From Candidatus Gastranaerophilales bacterium (lineage in GTDB: Bacteria; Cyanobacteriota; Vampirovibrionia; Gastranaerophilales; Gastranaerophilaceae), in the NCBI GenBank assembly GCA_944324255.1, contig CALUVM010000007.1:1-64000 (forward strand): 64,000 nt of DNA. The letters run 5' to 3'. Both the position numbers and the translations under genes were made by a program. The notes below the pieces were generated by a model that ran no database searches, was not told the DNA's origin, and saw only the letters and a program-made list of their open reading frames with translations. Of this stretch, positions 51,370-58,803 are shown piece after piece. Position 1 is the first letter of the stretch. The number at the start of each line of letters is the position of its first letter.

Positions 51370-51777
51370 CTAAGCTTCTGGAGCTGCTTCTTCGGCAGGA
51401 GCCTCAGTTTCTGCTTCTGCTGCAGCTTTAGCAGCTTCCTCTGCAGCTTTTGCTTCTTCAGCTGCTTTAGCTTCTGCTTCTGCTTTCTTAGCCAGAGCTT
51501 TTTTAGATAATTTAACTTTTTCAGATTTTTTATAGTTCAAAGAACCGTCATCATTGCAGTTTGCAATAAGATATTTAACTGTATCTGTAGGTTGAGCACC
51601 TTTTTTAATCCAGTCAAGAGCGTGTTCTTTATTTAATTTCATTTCTTTAGTTTTAGGATTATAGTAACCTAATTCTTCAACAGGTTTACCTTCTCTTTTG
51701 GTAGTTGAGTTAATAACAATAACTCTGTATGTAGGAGCTTTTTTAGCACCAAGTCTTTTTAATCTGATTTTTAACAT
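51370..51777 (-). CDS. rpsP: 30S ribosomal protein S16 with Ala/Glu tail
   Basis: A small-subunit protein needed for 30S assembly. The N-terminal 80 residues match S16 ([32 protein letters not shown]). The 135-aa total includes a 45-residue C-terminal extension rich in Ala, Glu and Lys, longer than the usual 80-90 aa protein. AGAAGGAA precedes the ATG. The usual S16 neighbours (ffh, rimM, trmD) are absent. Confidence 0.95.
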   Translation of the reverse strand: MLKIRLKRLGAKKAPTYRVIVINSTTKREGKPVEELGYYNPKTKEMKLNKEHALDWIKKGAQPTDTVKYLIANCNDDGSLNYKKSEKVKLSKKALAKKAEAEAKAAEEAKAAEEAAKAAAEAETEAPAEEAAPEA

Positions 51778-51809
51778 TTCTAAATTCCTTCTTTATTAAT
51801 TTAACGTTC

Positions 51810-51836
51810 ATAGAGATTTAGCCGCTTAATCCCTAT
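51810..51836 (-). promoter_or_regulatory. Hairpin in the rpsP leader
   Basis: Minus strand ATAGGGATT / AATCTCTAT, a 9-bp stem with one G-U pair and a 9-base loop, about 35 bases before the rpsP start. It could be an autoregulatory site; no known S16 leader motif was recognised. Confidence 0.35.
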
Positions 51837-51919
51837 ATCAGACAGACCCAAGAGGATATGATCCGCCTGATTATAAATAACCACAAAAAAAAAACAGAAT
51901 CAATAGGTTTGTAACAATT

Positions 51920-52600
51920 TTAGCAAATACAATGCGGATTTTTAGAAAATTTAATCGTTTTAAAGGAATAATCTTTAAAATTAATAAATAATACTTTATT
52001 TAAAAGGGCATTTTCTTTGTCGGAAATTAACTTAAATACTTCAAGACTTTCTATAGCTGCAATTGTATTAACTATAGGTGAAATATTTTTTAAGATGCCG
52101 GTTTCTTCCGGCTTTTCTTCCAGTACACATCTTAAGCAGGCAGTTTGATGCGGGATAATTGACATAATTTGCCCCATTTCACCCTGTACTCCGGCATGTA
52201 CGAGAGCTTTCCCCGTATTCAGTGCAAAATCATTAAGCTGAAATTTCGTTTTAAAATTATCAGTACAATCGGCAATTATATCAAAATCCTTAAACATATC
52301 TTCTTTTACCGGTTCCGTGAAGAGTTTAATTTTAATATCCGGATTATATGATTTTATCCATTCTTGAGCAGATTCGGTTTTGAATTTGCCTATGTTTTCG
52401 TATTTGTGGATAAACTGTCTGTTGAGATTTGTTATTTCCACCTTATCAAAATCGCAGAGTCCCAGCGTTCCGATTCCAAGCCCCGCAAGATTTGAGATAA
52501 CTCCGGAACCCAGCCCGCCGCAGCCGCAGATAAGAACCTTTGCGGATTGAAGCCTTTCCTGTACTTCTTTTGATAAATTGTTTTTTAGGTATCTGTTCAA
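51920..52600 (-). CDS. thiF: ThiF/MoeB-family adenylyltransferase
   Basis: An E1-like enzyme that adenylates the C-terminal Gly-Gly of a sulfur-carrier protein. The 226-aa protein has the nucleotide-binding GCGGLGSGV at about 27-35, DFDKVEITNLNRQ with catalytic residues, and DCTDNFKTKFQLND. The start is a TTG with AGGGA upstream. thiS lies 69 bases upstream on the same strand, so the pair probably serves thiamine thiazole synthesis. The length suits ThiF; MoeB-like use is possible. Confidence 0.88.
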   Translation of the reverse strand: MNRYLKNNLSKEVQERLQSAKVLICGCGGLGSGVISNLAGLGIGTLGLCDFDKVEITNLNRQFIHKYENIGKFKTESAQEWIKSYNPDIKIKLFTEPVKEDMFKDFDIIADCTDNFKTKFQLNDFALNTGKALVHAGVQGEMGQIMSIIPHQTACLRCVLEEKPEETGILKNISPIVNTIAAIESLEVFKLISDKENALLNKVLFINFKDYSFKTIKFSKNPHCIC

Positions 52601-52669
52601 TTGAATTTCCCTTATGATTTAGAATAGTGAATAGTGCTTCTTCTATTTGCTTACCATTCTTATTTACCG

Positions 52670-52867
52670 CTAGCCCCCGCCGACAAAGCCGACAATTTCA
52701 ATTGAGTCCCCGTCTTGAAGGAGTTCTGTTGAATAATCTTCTTTGTTAATAATTTTGAGGTTCTTTTCTATAGCAAACATCCCCTTTAATGCCCTATCCT
52801 GGACGAATTCCCCCAGTGTCATTTCGTATTCCAGCTCAACAGGCTTACCGTTAACCTTTATATGCAT
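52670..52867 (-). CDS. thiS: Sulfur carrier protein ThiS
   Basis: A 65-aa ubiquitin-fold protein that carries the sulfur for the thiamine thiazole ring. It starts MHIKVNGKPVELEY and ends FVGGG, with the C-terminal Gly-Gly that ThiF adenylates. GGAG precedes the ATG. thiF follows on the same strand. The rest of the thiazole pathway (thiG, thiH or thiO) is not in this window. Confidence 0.92.
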   Translation of the reverse strand: MHIKVNGKPVELEYEMTLGEFVQDRALKGMFAIEKNLKIINKEDYSTELLQDGDSIEIVGFVGGG

Positions 52868-52931
52868 TTTTAAACTCCATAATATAATAAAAAACCACTA
52901 TTAAACTTTTCAGTCTTGTGAACTGCTGCTT

Positions 52932-53576
52932 TTATATATTAAAACTTTTTCTTGTGCCTTCTTCGTGGTACAAACCGCCGCCGCAGATAGTTTCAACAAC
53001 TTTTAGAACAAACTCCCGTGATGCATCGGATGAGTTTAAGAAAAATTCTCTATTTGAGAGGTGCCTAATTTTAAAAATGGAATTCTGTGATTTATCGGCT
53101 GGAACAAATAGAGATGCAACTTCTTTGTCAAGAAGTCTTTCCATCATTTCTTTTCTGGAAGTTATACCTTCCATAAGCTCATTATAATCTCCGTTTATAG
53201 CCATAATACGACCTGAAAACATAGGCGGATTATTTTCTCTAAACAGTGCCTGCGGTTCATAATTACATCTTGTTGTTAGGCTGATTGTATGCCACAGGAT
53301 ATTTATTATAACGACACTTTTTTCTTTATCATGCTCAACGTATATATTTTCAGTGGTAATACCTCTGGATGAAAATGATTGTTTTAGGGATTCCGCTATA
53401 GCTTTAAGGTCCTCAATCATTTCCGCAAAAATCTCTGTAGTATTTAATGTTGCATGCTGGTAGTCTAAAAACTGCTTGTACATGTGAGTTGATACAAGTC
53501 CGATTCTCTCCTGGATAAGTGTGGATTTTCTGATAGATGTTTCAGAGTTGTTAAAACTTTCGTAGCTTTTAGACAA
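52932..53576 (-). CDS. Unknown soluble protein (TTG start behind AGGAGG)
   Basis: A 214-aa protein with no recognised domain: a helical N-terminal half (SIRKSTLIQERIGLVSTHMY), a beta-rich middle (VVIINILWHTISL) and SRKEMMERLLDKEVASLFVP later. I choose the TTG at 53576 because AGGAGG (53584-53589) is 7 bases before it; the upstream in-frame ATG at 53594 lies before the ribosome site. A promoter TTTACA, 18 bases, TACAAT (53596-53601) would start the mRNA at about the AGGAGG itself. Function unknown. Confidence 0.6.
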   Translation of the reverse strand: MSKSYESFNNSETSIRKSTLIQERIGLVSTHMYKQFLDYQHATLNTTEIFAEMIEDLKAIAESLKQSFSSRGITTENIYVEHDKEKSVVIINILWHTISLTTRCNYEPQALFRENNPPMFSGRIMAINGDYNELMEGITSRKEMMERLLDKEVASLFVPADKSQNSIFKIRHLSNREFFLNSSDASREFVLKVVETICGGGLYHEEGTRKSFNI

Positions 53577-53730
53577 GATAAAGCCTCCTGACATGATTGT
53601 ACACTCAAAAATAAGGAGATGTAAACAAGAAAATGTAAAGATTTGTAACAATTTTAAAAAAAAGCGTTATCAAATTGCCAAAATGTGGAATTAAGAAATT
53701 AGAGACATGTTTTAGGAAAGGAGTCTTGTT

Positions 53731-53817
53731 ATGGAAATTATTAATGTAGTGTTACTTGGTTGTGTTTTTTACTTAGCATTTATTGGAATTCCAAGCCTTT
53801 GCGAAAAGAAACATTAA
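53731..53817 (+). CDS. 28-aa single-span membrane peptide
   Basis: A very short ORF with a strong ribosome site, AAAGGAG, 7 bases before the ATG. It starts MEIINVVLLGCVFYLAFIG and ends EKKH, one hydrophobic helix with a charged tail, typical of small membrane proteins. It overlaps the stop of the convergent large gene by 4 bases. The function is unknown. The ribosome site and the hydrophobic content support it, but no homolog is known to me. Confidence 0.5.
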   Translation: MEIINVVLLGCVFYLAFIGIPSLCEKKH

Positions 53818-56800
53818 TCTAAAATTCTGGAAAGCGCATTATCGATATTAACAGAGAGAAGTTTCTGCTCTTCTGATTCTATATCAACGGCAGAAAGTTC
53901 ATTGAGTTCTGCTGTTTGAATATATAGTTTTTCAAACAGTGCATAGAGGATTTTTGCCTGATTATTGTATTTTTGCAGTGAAGCAAGCGAGTCGTTAATC
54001 AGGAGCATTGCCTCTTCATTTTTTCCGTCTGAAATATTAAGAAGGGCTTTGAAGTATTTAGCAAGAACCAGAATATTAAACATTGCGGCATTTTCTGCTG
54101 TATTAAGTACGTCATTATAAATTGACAGGGCTTTTTGTGTAATTCCGATTTTAGCATAGGCATATGCAATTAAAAGGTCGCAGAAAAGTCCGACTTCGTA
54201 CTGGTGAAGATCGCTTGCAAGAAGTTTTGCCTGATAGATGTTCTGGGCAAAACGTTTATAATCATCTTTAAGAATAGAAAATTCTTGTAAGATAAGATAA
54301 ATAACTTTAGAAAACGGAGTTGCTTCTTCAATATTAGACGGAGAGTAATCTTTTCCGGCAAGGAAATCTTTTATAGCCAAAATACAATCTTTTTCCGGCA
54401 ATTCCGCATTTAATGATTTATAAATTCTGTCGAAAAATTCTTCCATATCACTATCAAGAAGATACAGCTTTGCAAACCCGGCAAGTCTAAAGGTTTCAAG
54501 GATGTGAGAAACGAAAAGATTTTCGGAAAAACTTGCGGGTTTAACTTTATCAAGGATTTCCGGAGCCAGGACTTCCAGTATTTCAGAAGCTGTGTCTGCG
54601 CACTGTCTAAAGTCGCCGATATTATAAAGAATTTCAATATTAACAAGCGACAGAAGCAAGAATTTAGTGTTTATAGAGCCTTCTACAACCATTACAGGGT
54701 TTTCCATTCTTGATAGAATGTTATGCAGCAGAGCGAGTGCATCAGTATAATTAGAAGATAGTAATGCACCTTGCAGCATAAGGTTAGAAAGTTTAACAAT
54801 TCTCTCATCGTCCCCTTCTTTTATGGCATCTGCCAGAAGCAGGTTCTCTATATAGTAAATTTTTGCCGGAGAATAGCTGTACAGGCACATTAAAATATTG
54901 TCATATACTTCTTTTTTATTGTTTTCAATTTCTTCCTGCGAAATATTTTCGTTAATATGTTCGACAAGAGATAAGAATCCTAAACAGTTTTTCAGGTATG
55001 CATCATAATCTCCTGTATTCATTGCAAACTGGGAATTCCTCCACAAAAGCAGGTATTCTTCTTTAAAGCAGGAAAGTTTACCCATTATAAGGGCTGAGTT
55101 TGTATCGTTAAGCCCTTTCCCCAGTTTAGTAAGAATGTTTTTGCATAAGAAATCCATAGCTTCTTTTTTTAGCGAAGCAAGGATTACTTCTGATACGGTA
55201 TTATAGTTATTCAGGTGAATTGTTCCGTCAGTTATTCTTACAAGACCAGCCTGTTCCAGAATCGGAGCTTTTTTCTCAATATCTTTAATTTCCAGTGCCG
55301 TAAGTGTTTGAAAGTCAAGTCTTTCGTTAAGCAGAGCAAGATAAGCAAGAATTAAAGATAAATCCATATCCTTGCTTAAATGTTTTATTCTTGCTTTATA
55401 AAGGGCTTTAATGCCAAAAGGAATAATTACGGATTTTTTACCTTTTATTATTAGTTTGTTGTCAAAATCAAGCAAAACTCCGGTTTCTTCAAGGTATTTT
55501 ATTGCATTTGTAAAGTAAAGCGGGGAGCCTTCAAAATTTTCTTTGATTTTTTCATAATAAAAAGAATGTATAAAATCAGTAGCATCAGACTTCAATGTTC
55601 CTAATAAAGCGTCGGATGATGATTTCTTTATAGAAAATTCCGTATAACAAGGTGTTCTTAAGAGTCCCTTAATTTTAGAATGTACAGCAACCGCATCTGA
55701 TGTTAAAAATACAAAATTAGTCTTGATATTTTTAAATTTATCGAAATAAATTTCCAGTGTTTGTATAGAACTGTCATCAAGATATTCAAAGCCATCAATA
55801 ATTATAACGGTCTTTTTAAGTGATTTTATAAAATCCCCGAACAGTTCCATATATGCAAATCTTGCATCTTCCGGGGTCATTGCTTTAACGGGTTTTCCCA
55901 TAATAAAATTAAAAAGCTCTCTATAATTATTAGGTGCAAAGTTTTGATTAAACTTATTATGAAAAGAAAGTTTCCAGTATTCCCGCAGAATTGTGTCAAA
56001 TACACCCCAGGGTTTGAAGTTTAAAGATTCTGAACAGGTTACGGTTAAAACATTATAACCTTTTGCTTCAAATAATTTTGTAAGTTCAGTGATGTCAGGT
56101 TTTAAACTTTCTTCTCCTCGCAATGCGATAATTCGCCCGTTATTTTCTAAATCGAGTGTTTGTAGTTTATCATAAACGGAATGGGCGTGTATTCTTTCAA
56201 ATTTGCATTTAGCATTAATGTCAAATACCTTAAACGAATATAAGTCTTTATTATCTTCTTCTTGTTTCTGTTTCTTTTTGATTTCTTGCGGCAGAACCGA
56301 GGCAGGAGCCGGGTCATCGTCTTTTGTCGGCGGAAGTACATAATCATCCAGTATAACTTCATAAAACATTATGCTTTTTCCGTTATCTTCAATAGAATAC
56401 AGTGAATCTGTTTTATATGTTTTGCTTACACTGTCGCAAACATCCTGATCCAGTACGATTTGGAGTCCTTTTAGATAAATTTTGTTATTCTTTTTTACAT
56501 TTAAAAGTTTTACATTATTTTCACTTACAGTATATTCCTGTAATTTTTCAGAAGATTTTTTTACAATGGTTAACGTTAAATTAAGAGGGCATCCCAGCTG
56601 TTCAATTATATTATTATTCAGCTCTGCAAATGTATTAATAAGTTTAATAGCAAGTCTTACCGCTTTTTCTGATGATGTTGCAAAAGATAACTCTTTATTC
56701 ATATTTATAACAAAGATATCTCCATATGTAATCAACTTGCAATCAATACTTTTTAGCTGGGCAAAAAGAAGGTTTTTTATTTTGAAATAAAATTTTGAAA

Positions 56801-57125
56801 ACAGCTCCTGTGATTTTAAAAGTCTGCGGATATTTTTTAAAGAGCCAAATTTGACAGCAATTGAAGCAAAATCATCGGTTTCGCATTCTTGATATGCAAG
56901 ACTTGTGTTTACCGGAAAACCGCATTTAGAACACTTTTCTTTAGTGACAGGATTTATTTTCCCGCATTTAGAACATTTGACAACGATTGTATACCCGCAT
57001 TTTTCGCACACCGGTGTTTCGCTCAAACTATGACAGTTCGGACACTCAAGAAACAAAACTTTATGACATTTCGGGCACACTGCTTGATTATCATTAAGTT
57101 TGGTGTGGCATTTAGGACATTCCAT
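53814..57125 (-). CDS. Zinc-ribbon / degenerate cyclase / ATPase-like / TPR protein
   Basis: A 1103-aa multidomain protein. Residues 1-71 hold three double zinc ribbons (six CxxC pairs such as CPKC and CEKC). About 85-265 looks like a class III nucleotide-cyclase domain lacking obvious catalytic residues. About 320-560 resembles an AAA/STAND ATPase: a Walker-B-like VIIIDGFEYLDD is present, but the expected P-loop is replaced by RGEESLKPD. The rest is helical TPR-like repeats. The layout resembles cyclase-ATPase-TPR signalling proteins, here apparently as a binding or sensor form. It is divergent from a MotA/MotB-like pair 119 bases away; a functional link is possible but unproven. Confidence 0.7.
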   Translation of the reverse strand: MECPKCHTKLNDNQAVCPKCHKVLFLECPNCHSLSETPVCEKCGYTIVVKCSKCGKINPVTKEKCSKCGFPVNTSLAYQECETDDFASIAVKFGSLKNIRRLLKSQELFSKFYFKIKNLLFAQLKSIDCKLITYGDIFVINMNKELSFATSSEKAVRLAIKLINTFAELNNNIIEQLGCPLNLTLTIVKKSSEKLQEYTVSENNVKLLNVKKNNKIYLKGLQIVLDQDVCDSVSKTYKTDSLYSIEDNGKSIMFYEVILDDYVLPPTKDDDPAPASVLPQEIKKKQKQEEDNKDLYSFKVFDINAKCKFERIHAHSVYDKLQTLDLENNGRIIALRGEESLKPDITELTKLFEAKGYNVLTVTCSESLNFKPWGVFDTILREYWKLSFHNKFNQNFAPNNYRELFNFIMGKPVKAMTPEDARFAYMELFGDFIKSLKKTVIIIDGFEYLDDSSIQTLEIYFDKFKNIKTNFVFLTSDAVAVHSKIKGLLRTPCYTEFSIKKSSSDALLGTLKSDATDFIHSFYYEKIKENFEGSPLYFTNAIKYLEETGVLLDFDNKLIIKGKKSVIIPFGIKALYKARIKHLSKDMDLSLILAYLALLNERLDFQTLTALEIKDIEKKAPILEQAGLVRITDGTIHLNNYNTVSEVILASLKKEAMDFLCKNILTKLGKGLNDTNSALIMGKLSCFKEEYLLLWRNSQFAMNTGDYDAYLKNCLGFLSLVEHINENISQEEIENNKKEVYDNILMCLYSYSPAKIYYIENLLLADAIKEGDDERIVKLSNLMLQGALLSSNYTDALALLHNILSRMENPVMVVEGSINTKFLLLSLVNIEILYNIGDFRQCADTASEILEVLAPEILDKVKPASFSENLFVSHILETFRLAGFAKLYLLDSDMEEFFDRIYKSLNAELPEKDCILAIKDFLAGKDYSPSNIEEATPFSKVIYLILQEFSILKDDYKRFAQNIYQAKLLASDLHQYEVGLFCDLLIAYAYAKIGITQKALSIYNDVLNTAENAAMFNILVLAKYFKALLNISDGKNEEAMLLINDSLASLQKYNNQAKILYALFEKLYIQTAELNELSAVDIESEEQKLLSVNIDNALSRILD

Positions 57126-57244
57126 ACTCGGTTACTAATCTTTCTCTTAACTTATTTTATATTATAGTTCAAAATTCTTAATAGTTAAATAATCCAAACG
57201 GTTTATGATATAATTTTCTTGAAGAGTTGTACGGAGTTTAACAT

Positions 57245-58123
57245 ATGAGTCTATTAGGAATACTTACAGAACCTGCAATATTAATTATAACGGTATTTTT
57301 CCTGTTTTTTATAATGACTGTTTTAAGAAATTATACAAGGATAGAGAAAAATTTGAAATCTGTATATGAGTTTTTGAAATCTTTGAATAAGAAAGAGCTG
57401 TCATATCGTTTTCAGCAGCTGGATGAATTTATGACTACTAATCCTTATACAACTACCAGCTGGGAGGATTTCAAAAAAGCTCTTGTTTTCCCTGAAAAAA
57501 TTTTTGTTGCGCAAAAAACTAATTCCGCAGGCGGGTATGCTCCTGAAATCTATTTAACTATAGATTCTTCTTATTTCTTTAATGAAGAAACTCTTATTAA
57601 TTCAAATATTAACCATAAGTTTATACAGGTTATGCCGACGCTTTTAACCGGTTTAGGTCCGTTTTTTACATTCTTAAAGATGGCAATAGCATTTACGGGG
57701 CTTGATTTTTCATCAAGTGATGTTGAAACTTCTTTAACCAATTTAATGGCTAATATTCAGCTGGCAGCTTTATGTTCTGTATTTGCAGTAGGCTATTCTC
57801 TGTTGTTTATATTTATAGAGAAAATCCTTTATAACAGAAAGTGCAAAAAATATTATCTTTTAATCCAAAAAGAGTTTATACGTTTGTTTGATGTATGCAC
57901 AAGCGAGCAATTCCTGCTGGATCTTGTTAAAGAATCAAAAGTTCAAAATGTTAATAATGAAAAGATACTTAGAGCATTACCGGAAGATTTTGCAAAGGCT
58001 GTCTCAAAATCAATTGGAGAAATTACAACTCCGTATCTTGAGAATATACTTTATAGCTTAAATAAGTTGAATGAATCGATGGATAAAGGTTCCGGCGGGG
58101 ATATGGTAGATAAATTGTTTTAG
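57245..58123 (+). CDS. MotA/TolQ/ExbB-type proton channel protein (ZorA-like)
   Basis: A 292-aa membrane protein with hydrophobic helices at about 8-27, 128-152 and 170-193. VMPTLLTGLGPFFTFLKMA in the second helix matches the conserved channel segment of ZorA/MotA/ExbB proteins. With the next gene it should form a proton-driven motor. Compared with Zorya ZorA, the long cytoplasmic coiled tail is missing (only about 100 residues follow the last helix). CGGAG precedes the ATG and TATAAT lies about 35 bases upstream. The function may be defence, envelope energy transfer or motility. Confidence 0.75.
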   Translation: MSLLGILTEPAILIITVFFLFFIMTVLRNYTRIEKNLKSVYEFLKSLNKKELSYRFQQLDEFMTTNPYTTTSWEDFKKALVFPEKIFVAQKTNSAGGYAPEIYLTIDSSYFFNEETLINSNINHKFIQVMPTLLTGLGPFFTFLKMAIAFTGLDFSSSDVETSLTNLMANIQLAALCSVFAVGYSLLFIFIEKILYNRKCKKYYLLIQKEFIRLFDVCTSEQFLLDLVKESKVQNVNNEKILRALPEDFAKAVSKSIGEITTPYLENILYSLNKLNESMDKGSGGDMVDKLF

Positions 58124-58130
58124 GTAAGAA

Positions 58131-58799
58131 ATGAGAATACGTCCAAAAGCAGAAGAAGGTTTTGATAATAATATTTTCTGGGTTACGATGACAGACTTGA
58201 TGACCGGTCTGGTGCTGGTTTTTATTGTACTTTTTTTCTATACTTATCTGTCAAGTCATTATCAGAAATTTCAACAGGAAATAGCTAAAGAGAATGCTGC
58301 AAAAGCGATGCAGGAAACCTTGAAAGAACAAAATATTGAAGCTAATATTGATCCTGCATCCGGTGTTGTTAAAATATCAGATTTGGAGCTTTTTGAAGTT
58401 AATAGTTATAAACTATCCGATAAAGGAAAAGCTTATCTTGATAAGTTTGCTCCGATATACCTGAACTCGATTTTTTCGGACGAGTTTCTAAAAGATCACG
58501 TTGCAAAAATTATTATACAAGGGCATACTGATTCTCAGACATTTAAAGGTACATATTCTGAAGATGAGCAGTATATGAAGAATATGGAACTATCACTCAA
58601 TCGTGCTTACGAAGTTGCTAATTATATGACTAATACACCGTATAACAAGGCTAACGGGAATAAACTAAGGAAGATGATTGTAGTTGAAGGTGCAAGTTTT
58701 TCTGATCCGGTTCTGGTAAACGGAAAAGAAGATTACAATAAAAGCCGCAGGGTTGAATTAAAGCTCATTATGAAAGGTCAGGACGAAAAGTCTAAGTAA
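58131..58799 (+). CDS. MotB/OmpA-type stator protein (ZorB-like)
   Basis: A 222-aa partner of the preceding protein. A single helix at 16-38 has the proton-carrying Asp D22 in MTDLMTGLVLVFIV. The C-terminal OmpA-like domain (about 75-218) has IIQGHTDS, LSLNRAYEVANYM and NKSRRVELKL, which bind peptidoglycan in the family. The gene begins 7 bases after the channel gene. No ZorC, ZorD or ZorE gene follows; dnaE converges 4 bases later. It is therefore a two-gene motor unit. Confidence 0.8.
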   Translation: MRIRPKAEEGFDNNIFWVTMTDLMTGLVLVFIVLFFYTYLSSHYQKFQQEIAKENAAKAMQETLKEQNIEANIDPASGVVKISDLELFEVNSYKLSDKGKAYLDKFAPIYLNSIFSDEFLKDHVAKIIIQGHTDSQTFKGTYSEDEQYMKNMELSLNRAYEVANYMTNTPYNKANGNKLRKMIVVEGASFSDPVLVNGKEDYNKSRRVELKLIMKGQDEKSK

Positions 58800-58803
58800 A
58801 TCT

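Noticed and set aside
57245-58799. Flagellar motor MotAB
   Set aside because: The first protein lacks the MotA cytoplasmic domain with its charged stator-rotor residues and has only three clear helices, so it is closer to ExbB/ZorA. A flagellar role is not excluded, but it is not the best call.
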